The notes beneath the pieces were generated by a model. That model worked only from the letters and a program-made list of their open reading frames with translations. It had not been told where the DNA came from and searched no databases. Source: an uncultured Collinsella sp. (lineage in GTDB: Bacteria; Actinomycetota; Coriobacteriia; Coriobacteriales; Coriobacteriaceae). From it: DNA of 9,052 bases. The position numbers were made by a program, and so were the translations under genes. The stretch lies in NCBI GenBank assembly GCA_900548935.1, contig URMR01000071.1, positions 1 through 9,052 of the forward strand. The letters run 5' to 3'. This document shows positions 1-4,494 of the stretch, in pieces. How positions within the stretch are numbered: the first letter of the stretch is position 1; the number at the start of each line of letters is the position of its first letter.

Positions 1-319
1 CCAGGATAGCGCCGTCCATCTGAGCAGCACCGGAGATCATGTTCTTGACGTAGTCAGCGTGGCCCGGGCAGTCAACGTGAGCGTAGTGACGGGCAGCGGT
101 CTCGTACTCAACGTGGGAGACGGAAATCGTAATGCCGCGCTCGCGCTCCTCGGGAGCCTTGTCGATGTTCTCGAACGCAGTGAAGTCAGCCTTGCAGCCC
201 TCGGTCTCAGAGAGAACCTTGGTGATGGCGGCGGTCAGCGTGGTCTTGCCGTGGTCGACGTGACCAATGGTGCCGATGTTAACATGCGGCTTAGTGCGCT
301 CAAACTTCTCTTTGGCCAT
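1..319 (-). CDS. tuf: Elongation factor Tu, N-terminal part (runs off the left edge)
   Basis: EF-Tu is the GTPase that carries aminoacyl-tRNA to the ribosomal A site. The 106 visible codons cover most of the GTP-binding domain: the P-loop GHVDHGKT at residues 19-26, the switch I segment ERGITI at about 60-65, and the switch II motif DCPGH at 83-87. The C-terminal two thirds lie outside the window. The ATG at 317-319 is the family start (MAKEKFERTKPHVN) and follows an AGGAGG ribosome site at 325-330. A 97-bp leader separates it from tRNA-Met, and the whole cluster is on one strand, so co-transcription from the tRNA promoter at 726-755 is likely. One minor oddity is Ser at residue 96 (MISGAAQ), where many homologues have Thr. 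Identification is certain. Confidence 0.98.
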   Translation of the reverse strand, partial: MAKEKFERTKPHVNIGTIGHVDHGKTTLTAAITKVLSETEGCKADFTAFENIDKAPEERERGITISVSHVEYETAARHYAHVDCPGHADYVKNMISGAAQMDGAIL

Positions 320-366
320 AAAGCCCTCCTCTAAACAGGTCGTCCCCGGACGGGACTTTGCCTTTA

Positions 367-420
367 TACCATAGTGGCCTCTCAACATACTATTGAGAAG
401 CCACCGTGTTACCTATGGTA
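367..420 (-). promoter_or_regulatory. Long hairpin between tRNA-Met and tuf
   Basis: TACCATAG (367-374) pairs with CTATGGTA (413-420). Inside it TGGCCTCTCAA (375-385) pairs with TTGAGAAGCCA (393-403), leaving a 7-nt loop and a 9-nt one-sided bulge (404-412). The single imperfect position of the inner stem is a G-U pair in minus-strand RNA, the direction of transcription. The outer arm includes the encoded CCA end of tRNA-Met (416-418). No T tract follows, so this is not a classical terminator. It could be a processing or attenuation structure between the tRNAs and tuf (inference). Confidence 0.5.
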
Positions 421-492
421 GCGGTGACTGGATTCGAACCAGTGACGCCACGGGTATGAACCGTGTGCTCTAACCAACTGAGCTACACCGCC
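416..492 (-). tRNA. tRNA-Met (CAT), elongator type
   Basis: This is a 77-nt cloverleaf. The acceptor stem is GGCGGTG/CACCGCT, including a G1-U72 wobble. The D arm reads GCTC...GAGC, the anticodon stem CACGG/CCGTG encloses loop TTCATAC (CAT at 456-458), and the T loop is TTCGAAT. Discriminator A is followed by an encoded CCA. The first acceptor pair is not the C1xA72 mismatch of initiator tRNA, so elongator Met is preferred. A tRNA-Ile that reads AUA through lysidine cannot be fully excluded. Only 3 nt separate it from tRNA-Thr upstream, so maturation must be by processing of a polycistronic transcript. Confidence 0.93.
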
Positions 493-495
493 GGA

Positions 496-571
496 TGGAG
501 CCTGCAACCAGACTTGAACTGGTGACCTCTTCGTTACCAACGAAGTGCTCTACCGACTGAGCTATACAGGC
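496..571 (-). tRNA. tRNA-Thr (GGT)
   Basis: This is a 76-nt cloverleaf with acceptor GCCTGTA/TGCAGGC, D arm GCTC/GAGC, anticodon stem CTTCG/CGAAG around loop TTGGTAA (GGT at 536-538, reading ACC/ACU), T loop TTCAAGT, discriminator T and an encoded CCA. It is the middle gene of the Tyr-Thr-Met cluster, 10 nt downstream of tRNA-Tyr. A second threonine tRNA, with anticodon TGT, lies at 4195-4269. Confidence 0.96.
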
Positions 572-581
572 ACTTGACGGG

Positions 582-663
582 TGGGAGCTATAGGATTCGA
601 ACCTATGTAGGCAGAGCCAACGGGTTTACAGCCCGTCCCCATTAACCACTCGGGCAAACTCCC
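582..663 (-). tRNA. tRNA-Tyr (GTA)
   Basis: This is a class II tRNA with a long variable arm. The acceptor is GGGAGTT/AGCTCCC, the anticodon stem ACGGG/CCCGT encloses CTGTAAA (GTA at 627-629), and the T loop is TTCGAAT. The discriminator A is followed by CCC, so the terminal CCA is not encoded, unlike the three other tRNAs in the window. The mature end must come from CCA-adding enzyme. It is the first gene of the Tyr-Thr-Met-tuf unit. The anticodon gives the identity. Confidence 0.95.
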
Positions 664-725
664 AATCGTTCAAGTATCCGCAGGTTCTTTGGTCTTTTGG
701 ACCGCCGCCCCCGCGAACGAAAAAG

Positions 726-755
726 ATAATACGATGCCACCTTGGGGGCTGTCAA
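726..755 (-). promoter_or_regulatory. Promoter of the tRNA-Tyr/Thr/Met (tuf) unit
   Basis: Reading the minus strand, a perfect -35 box TTGACA (750-755) is followed after 18 bp by TATTAT (726-731), a near-consensus -10. A start near 717-719 would give a leader of about 55 nt before tRNA-Tyr. No other promoter of comparable quality was seen between it and tuf, so it probably drives all three tRNAs and reads into tuf. Confidence 0.75.
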
Positions 756-970
756 CGAAAACCTCTAGATACACGGTGCCGGGCGTATCTATATAGCTGT
801 GACCTGCGGTTTTGTTGAGTTTGGATATGAAGGACGGTGGTTTTGGATACTGAGGTGACGTTTCCCGAGGTAACACTTTGGTGTAGTGGAGTACACCTTC
901 AGGATCGAACTTCGATAACGGCTTATTTGCACCTATATATAGGTCGAGATCGGGCTTCCACGCCACGATC

Positions 971-1034
971 GAGCGTGGATTATCTCCCACTTTTAGCGCG
1001 GCTCTAAGGCCAAAGTGGCAGATTATCCACGCTC
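971..1034. repeat. 20-bp-arm inverted repeat
   Basis: The left arm 971-990 and right arm 1015-1034 are inverted copies matching at 18 of 20 positions, around a 24-bp centre. The outer 15 bases of each arm are copies of a motif resembling GATTATCCACGCTC, which recurs directly twice more just to the right. This could be a regulator site, a small mobile-element relic or a hairpin; the sequence does not decide. Confidence 0.7.
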
Positions 1035-1085
1035 ATTCACTAGGCGGGAGATTTTCCACGCTTGTTCGTCCGATAATCCACGCTC
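1020..1085 (+). repeat. Three direct copies of a GATnnTCCACGCTY motif
   Basis: Copies at 1020-1034 (AGATTATCCACGCTC), 1049-1063 (AGATTTTCCACGCTT) and 1071-1085 (CGATAATCCACGCTC) are spaced 29 and 22 bp apart. A fourth copy in reverse orientation occupies 971-985. The shared core is GATnnTCCACGCT. No gene overlaps them. Confidence 0.7.
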
Positions 1086-1116
1086 GTCCAGGATGACTGG
1101 GACCGGTCCGGTCTTT

Positions 1117-1173
1117 GTCTCAATCTGTAACATTTAGAGAACATTCTCTCCCCCATCTGTTACAGATCGAGAT
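1117..1173. repeat. Palindromic element, copy A1
   Basis: This is a 57-bp element with 15-bp terminal arms, GTCTCAATCTGTAAC and GTTACAGATCGAGAT. Its centre contains a second small inverted repeat, GAGAACATTCTC. It differs from copy B1 (3967-4023) at only 4 positions, all transitions. It begins 80 bp before copy A2. Confidence 0.85.
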
Positions 1174-1197
1174 GTTTCCCTGGCGGTCTCCCGTTTA

Positions 1198-1253
1198 TCT
1201 ATATCTGTAACAACAAGAACGGTTTTCCTTCCCTAGTTGTTACAGATTGAGAC
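1198..1253. repeat. Palindromic element, copy A2
   Basis: The arms are ATATCTGTAACAAC (left) and GTTGTTACAGATTGAGAC (right). The centre, AAGAACGGTTTTCC, is shared with copy B2 (4047-4102) rather than with its neighbour A1, so A1-A2 and B1-B2 appear to descend from one two-element block. Confidence 0.8.
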
Positions 1254-1275
1254 ACTTCTCAGCTCGCCCCTGATT

Positions 1276-1332
1276 GTCTAAATCTGTAACAGTTGGGGGC
1301 TGAATGCTCGTCCTCGTGTTACAGATCGAGAT
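1276..1332. repeat. Palindromic element, copy A3
   Basis: The arms GTCTAAATCTGTAAC (1276-1290) and GTTACAGATCGAGAT (1318-1332) are conserved, but the 27-nt centre differs from all other copies. It starts about 79 bp after A2 and ends 24 bp short of the stop codon of the minus-strand gene at 1357-2049. Confidence 0.75.
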
Positions 1333-1356
1333 TGTCGACTAACCCCAACCAAGCCC

Positions 1357-2049
1357 TTAAGCCAATACCTCAGATCCGTTGTACAGCCTGCTGCCTTCAA
1401 ACGAGCGCAGCAGGAGCTCGCGACGTTCATCGAGGTCCTTTAGCTCGCAGGGAAACACAAACAGAATCACGTTTTGATGATACTTGTAATCGGCATAGAC
1501 ATCCGGATCGCCCAAACGCGTGGGCGTGGACACGATACCATCCGACATATGCTCACTTGAGCCCACATAAATTCCCAGATAGTCACTGTAGTTCTTATCG
1601 TGATCGCCCTTTTGATACTTTGCGATAAGGTAGCAGCCAGGCATATCGAAACCGTTAAACGCCGCATCGGCAGTTTTGCCCTGTCGACAGACAAACTTGT
1701 GCAGAGGCACCACCGTCGACGCACTTTCGAAAATCGATTGCCTTGCAGCATTAATCTTCTTGCGCGCCTCGGCGGCTTCTCTTGAGTCCTGGAACGCTTT
1801 CGCAGCGCCGCCCAGGGCGCCAACCGCCGCGCCAACGCCATCGGCCGCGACACCGAGCCCCTTGCCAATGCCATCGGCAACGACACGTGCGCCGTTAGCA
1901 GCGCCATCAGCCGCACCCTTTACGGCACCACCGACGGCATCAACATCGACACCGAGTTGCTTTGCACCCTCAATGACTACAGAGGCCTTGGTCAGAACCT
2001 GTGCTGCAAGATCCATCTCATTTATTACGGTTTCCAGTTTTACAGCCAT
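1357..2049 (-). CDS. Gly/Ala-rich protein with a GIY-YIG-like C-terminal domain
   Basis: I do not recognise the whole protein. From the ATG at 2047-2049 (chosen because AAGGGA sits 8 nt upstream) it has 230 residues. An upstream in-frame ATG at 2076 lacks a ribosome site. Residues 1-40 are helical. Residues 40-85 are almost all Gly, Ala, Val and Asp in repeats such as GAADGAANGA and GVGAAVGALGGAAKAF, like glycine-zipper or membrane-inserting segments. A charged helix follows. From about 135 the sequence resembles the GIY-YIG nuclease fold: GCYLI at 138-142, YLGIYVGSS at 157-165, then near the end E208/E211 in DERRELLLRSF and N224 in LYN, where that family has its catalytic Glu and an Asn. The usual catalytic Arg after the YIG strand is not obvious (R178 in PTRLG is the nearest). 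A nuclease or a toxin-like effector is possible but unproven, and the Gly-rich run has no clear signal peptide. It lies alone on the minus strand inside the accessory cassette. Confidence 0.75.
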   Translation of the reverse strand: MAVKLETVINEMDLAAQVLTKASVVIEGAKQLGVDVDAVGGAVKGAADGAANGARVVADGIGKGLGVAADGVGAAVGALGGAAKAFQDSREAAEARKKINAARQSIFESASTVVPLHKFVCRQGKTADAAFNGFDMPGCYLIAKYQKGDHDKNYSDYLGIYVGSSEHMSDGIVSTPTRLGDPDVYADYKYHQNVILFVFPCELKDLDERRELLLRSFEGSRLYNGSEVLA

Positions 2050-2579
2050 CCTAGAATTCCCTTCGATATCTCGCATAACCGAAACAGCTCATGAATCATA
2101 AATAGCGTCAGGCGGTTGCGCAGCCTTCCGCGACCATGCGAAATGTATGCAGCACCCAAGTCAGCAGTTTAAATCGGGCTACGTAATTAGTCCCAACGGG
2201 TTATCCATTAATCGGTGAGCGCAATGAGTGTCTCGAGGAACGCCCATGCTCAGACTCGCCACCAACGCACAGCATTAGCGCATTAACGCCATCGGACAGA
2301 GAAATTTGGCTGCAGCAAGAACCAGGTTCACTTTTCGCCAGCTTAGTCTTACCATTCGTCCACCATACCCATATGTGCAAGTAGACTCACTCGGTCACGC
2401 ACTGCCCCGCCACCCCCATCGCATCCACCGTCATTTCGGGCGGTCTCAGTTCAAGCGCGCAGTTATTCGGCTGATGTCGCAGCAAGAGAGGAATCCGTTT
2501 ACCGAATAGAAAGCCATGGCATCTGCGGAATAGTCAGAAAGCGCTAGCATTTTCATATCGGGAAAGGAGAGCACCCATT
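2050..2579. other. 530-bp non-coding gap between divergent cassette genes
   Basis: It must hold the promoters of the two divergent genes, but neither is strong. The best minus-strand pair is TTGGGA (2191-2196) with TTTAAA (2168-2173), 17 bp apart, matching 4 of 6 positions in each box. For the plus gene I see only TAGCAT at 2545-2550 without a good -35. The open frame at 2306-2509 has no ribosome site and an unprotein-like composition rich in Pro, His and Arg. No repeat shared with the flanking arrays was seen. Confidence 0.5.
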
Positions 2580-3425
2580 ATGGACAAAAAGAAAAGGACA
2601 GCCATCGTCTCCGCCGTCGCGGCCTTAATCGTTGCTATCGGAGCGTACTGGTACGTCAATTACCAGATACCGCACAATGAGGCGGTTGAGGCCTTCAACA
2701 CCGCTACCGACGGACTTCAAAGCCGCAACGATGACTTAAACGCCGCAATCAAAGAGCTTCAGGGACTGAACAAATCGAAGGATAAGCCCTATGATTCGTC
2801 GACGTCTGATTCCGCGACCAATGCGGTAGCCCAAGCTCAGGCCGCCAAAGAAGATATCCCCGCAATGCCAGGTAATACCGACGAGATAAACGCTATGGCA
2901 AAGAAGATCGACAAGATGGGAAAATACGATTCCGTCATCGCCGATCTTTCCACCGCCAAGTCCAGCCTTCAAGACAGCATCGACCAGCTCAAGCAGGTGA
3001 CCAACCCCTCAGAGCAATTCATCCTGCAACGGCTCACGGGCATTGCCAACATCACGGCACTGGAAGCTGTTTCGGAGGGCAACGATCCAAATAATAAGTT
3101 AGGCAAACAGGGCGGTTACACCGCATGCATCTACTTTAATTCCGATTTGGTCGACTCTTCCGACGTGTATCTTAGCGGAGATTACGCCCCCGTCGTGGAC
3201 GGCGGATGCGATGCCGGCGGAGCCGTCGAGGTGTACGCAAACGTCAAAGATGCCAAAAAACGCGATGAGTACTTGAGCAGCTTTGACGGCAATTCGATCT
3301 TAGACCCCGGTTCGCACAAGGTTGTTGGCACCTGTGTGGTTCGCACTTCCTGCCATCTTGCCGCATCCCAGCAAAACAACATGACGAGCAACGTTGAACA
3401 GGCACTCATCAGGCTCGACAAGTAA
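2580..3425 (+). CDS. Membrane-anchored extracytoplasmic helical protein, function unknown
   Basis: The product has 281 residues. A Lys-rich start (MDKKKR) precedes one hydrophobic segment (about 8-27). There is no lipobox Cys, so it is probably a signal anchor with the rest outside the cell. Residues 32-145 are charged and likely helical or coiled coil, interrupted by a Ser/Asp/Thr-rich stretch at 67-82. Residues 150-281 form a separate domain with GGYTACIYFNS, CDAGGAVEVYANVKDAKKRDEY, GSHKVVGTCVVRTS and ASQQNNM. From memory, this resembles a C-terminal domain seen in exported proteins of gut Gram-positives annotated only as hypothetical or 'EbhA'-like; this was not checked. Four Cys (183, 210, 252, 258) could form disulfides. 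The ATG has AGGAG at 2565-2569, 10 nt upstream. It opens the plus-strand trio ended by the terminator at 3878-3905. Confidence 0.85.
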   Translation: MDKKKRTAIVSAVAALIVAIGAYWYVNYQIPHNEAVEAFNTATDGLQSRNDDLNAAIKELQGLNKSKDKPYDSSTSDSATNAVAQAQAAKEDIPAMPGNTDEINAMAKKIDKMGKYDSVIADLSTAKSSLQDSIDQLKQVTNPSEQFILQRLTGIANITALEAVSEGNDPNNKLGKQGGYTACIYFNSDLVDSSDVYLSGDYAPVVDGGCDAGGAVEVYANVKDAKKRDEYLSSFDGNSILDPGSHKVVGTCVVRTSCHLAASQQNNMTSNVEQALIRLDK

Positions 3426-3468
3426 GTTTTTGATTCGTCATATCAGCTAGCGATTAAGGAGTGTAGAT

Positions 3469-3648
3469 ATGAGCGATAGATTCCCCGATGTTGATTGGTG
3501 GTGTGATCGTTGTAACGCTCACCTCGATGATCAACCCGGTTTTGACGACCACAAGTACACGTGGGTTTGCACTGAATGTGGTTACAAGAACAGTATCTCC
3601 GCAACCAACATTTATGAATCCGAAGAGGACTATCGCAACTCACGTTAG
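3469..3648 (+). CDS. 59-residue zinc-ribbon protein
   Basis: This is a short gene with a clear start: ATG at 3469 with AAGGAG at 3456-3461, 7 nt upstream. Two CxxC pairs, C12-C15 (WCDRC) and C34-C37 (CTEC), 18 residues apart, form a typical zinc ribbon. The body reads as a real protein (FPDVDWWCDRC, GFDDHKYTWVC, ECGYKNSIS). I recall similar tiny proteins in Firmicutes and Coriobacteria with no assigned function. It is 43 bp downstream of the membrane-anchored gene and its stop codon overlaps the ribosome site of the next gene, so the two small proteins are probably translated as a pair. A role in binding nucleic acid or protein is inference only. Confidence 0.88.
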   Translation: MSDRFPDVDWWCDRCNAHLDDQPGFDDHKYTWVCTECGYKNSISATNIYESEEDYRNSR

Positions 3649-3657
3649 GAGATTTTT

Positions 3658-3870
3658 ATGAAATACAAGGTCGTTTATCATTTACCGAGCGGCGCCGACG
3701 AAGAGGAGGACGAGCTCTTTTATTCAGAATCTGAGGCCCACGACGCCGCACGCGAAGGACTTTCCAATTATCGAACGGGCGCAGAAGAAGACTATCTGTT
3801 AAACCCAGGCGACAATCCCCTCCCCGATGACGATGGCTACAGTTACGACGTCGTAGGGGTAGACGAGTAG
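3658..3870 (+). CDS. 70-residue acidic protein
   Basis: This is a small, strongly acidic protein (about 20 Asp/Glu of 70) beginning MKYKVVYHLPSG. It has an acidic run ADEEEDELF at 13-21, a central helix (ESEAHDAAREGLSNY), then the segment YLLNPGDNP and an acidic tail. The pattern of a beta strand, a helix and a conserved NPGDxP turn looks like a compact folded domain. I recall similar unnamed proteins near small zinc-ribbon genes, but cannot name a family. AGGAG at 3647-3651 overlaps the previous stop codon, which indicates coupling. A strong terminator starts 8 bp after the stop. It could act as an acidic partner of the basic or metal-binding neighbour (speculative). Confidence 0.85.
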   Translation: MKYKVVYHLPSGADEEEDELFYSESEAHDAAREGLSNYRTGAEEDYLLNPGDNPLPDDDGYSYDVVGVDE

Positions 3871-3877
3871 GCCTGTT

Positions 3878-3905
3878 AGCCCCGCCCAAATGGGCGGGGC
3901 TTTTT
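3878..3905 (+). terminator. Rho-independent terminator of the plus-strand trio
   Basis: A perfect 11-bp GC-rich stem (3878-3888 with 3891-3901, AGCCCCGCCCA/TGGGCGGGGCT) is followed by a run of five T at 3901-3905. On the opposite strand no T run follows, so it works in one direction only. Confidence 0.95.
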
Positions 3906-3966
3906 CTCTAACATCAACCAGATTCCTTTGCGCAGCACCAGCCAAAATGGTTAGTCCCTTCGCATT

Positions 3967-4023
3967 GTCTCGATCTGTAACGTTTAGAGAACATTTTCTC
4001 CCCTATCTGTTACAGATCGAGAT
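3967..4023. repeat. Palindromic element, copy B1
   Basis: The arms are GTCTCGATCTGTAAC and GTTACAGATCGAGAT, with TTTAGAGAACATTTTCTC in the centre. It matches A1 (1117-1173) at 53 of 57 positions. It lies downstream of both the plus-strand trio and the minus-strand tRNA-Thr, in a convergent gap. Confidence 0.85.
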
Positions 4024-4046
4024 GTTTCGCAGAGACCCCAGCTTAC

Positions 4047-4102
4047 GTCTCATTCTGTAACAGTAAGAACGGTTTTCCGCCCTTCGTGTTACAAATTGAG
4101 AC
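4047..4102. repeat. Palindromic element, copy B2
   Basis: The arms are GTCTCATTCTGTAAC and GTTACAAATTGAGAC, with centre AAGAACGGTTTTCC as in A2. It starts exactly 80 bp after B1, the same period as A1 to A2. Confidence 0.85.
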
Positions 4103-4145
4103 AAACCAAAAACGGGATGGGCGCTAACCCGATGGCGCACCACCT

Positions 4146-4185
4146 AAATAGAAACGGGCCCTGTCCCACAAGGGAACAGAGCCCG
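4146..4185 (-). terminator. Terminator of tRNA-Thr (TGT)
   Basis: On the minus strand the stem CGGGCTCTGT/ACAGGGCCCG (one G-U pair) is extended by CCC/GGG around loop TTGT, with one bulged T. It is followed by TTTCTATTT. It begins 10 bp after the tRNA 3' end. Confidence 0.8.
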
Positions 4186-4194
4186 AAACTCTCA

Positions 4195-4269
4195 TGGAGC
4201 CAGTGACAGGAATCGAACCTGCAACCCACTGATTACAAATCAGTTGCGCTACCGTTGCGCCACACTGGC
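4195..4269 (-). tRNA. tRNA-Thr (TGT)
   Basis: This is a 75-nt cloverleaf: acceptor GCCAGTG/CACTGGC, D arm GCGC/GCGC, anticodon stem ACTGA/TCAGT around TTTGTAA (TGT at 4235-4237, reading ACA), T arm CAGG/CCTG with loop TTCGATT, discriminator T and encoded CCA. It has its own promoter and terminator, so it is a single-gene unit separate from the Tyr-Thr-Met cluster. Confidence 0.96.
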
Positions 4270-4299
4270 ACACTTGGCGCTTTCGCGCGAAGCCTGTTA

Positions 4300-4328
4300 A
4301 GAATAAAGGAATTGCGGACGGGGTGCAA
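4300..4328 (-). promoter_or_regulatory. Promoter of tRNA-Thr (TGT)
   Basis: On the minus strand TTGCAC (4323-4328) and TATTCT (4300-4305) are separated by exactly 17 bp. Transcription would start about 25 nt before the tRNA, in a leader that contains the palindrome TTCGCGCGAA. Confidence 0.65.
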
Positions 4329-4396
4329 CAGACCCTTTGACCGACCACATCTCAAAACTCTTCGTCAGAACGAATAGTTTTATCTGTTCGCCAGAA

Positions 4397-4416
4397 CCAA
4401 AAACTTTTCGTTTTGG
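4397..4416. other. Small A/T-rich hairpin downstream of rae1
   Basis: CCAAAAAC pairs with GTTTTGG around a TTTTC loop, with one unpaired A. It lies about 80 bp past the rae1 stop and could help end that operon's transcript, but no long T run follows, so this is weak. Confidence 0.3.
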
Positions 4417-4428
4417 CAATACCAAGCC

Positions 4429-4454
4429 GCAACCCATTGATTACAAACCAGTTG
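4429..4454 (-). repeat. Relic of the tRNA-Thr (TGT) anticodon arm
   Basis: These 26 bases match 4221-4246, the anticodon stem, loop and variable region of tRNA-Thr(TGT), at 24 positions, in the same orientation. Homology fades on both sides, and one change breaks a stem pair (A-C). It is therefore a fragment and not a second tRNA. It could be an attachment-site scar or the remains of a duplication. Confidence 0.65.
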
Positions 4455-4494
4455 GTTGGTCAATCGAGAAAGCAGCTCCCCATAGAAGGTCTAC

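Larger units (their letters stand above)
664..1356. other. Gene-poor, repeat-rich interval
   Basis: Apart from the tRNA promoter and the repeats listed separately, I see no convincing gene here. One minus-strand open frame (670-990) opens with GTG inside a repeat, has no ribosome site, has mixed third-position base use, and ends across the tRNA promoter, so I do not call it. A perfect 10-bp palindrome GGACCGGTCC lies at 1100-1109, just before the palindromic array. Confidence 0.6.

Noticed and set aside
670..990. Minus-strand 106-codon open frame upstream of tRNA-Tyr
   Set aside because: The start is GTG inside an inverted repeat without a ribosome site, third-position base use is mixed, and its last codons coincide with the TTGACA/TATTAT promoter of the tRNA unit. 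It could be a gene remnant, but I cannot support it as a gene.
1117..1332. CRISPR array
   Set aside because: The repeated unit is a 56-57 bp palindrome that differs between copies, spacers are about 23 bp, only two or three units occur, and no cas genes are present.
2306..2509. Plus-strand 67-codon frame in the cassette gap
   Set aside because: It has no ribosome site, a composition rich in Pro, His and Arg, and no domain-like pattern.
3967..4102. Palindromic elements as transcription terminators
   Set aside because: The central loops are 26-27 nt and no T tract follows on either strand; proper terminators already exist at 3878-3905 and 4146-4185.
4429..4454. A second complete tRNA-Thr
   Set aside because: There are no acceptor, D or T arms around it, and one anticodon-stem pair is broken.
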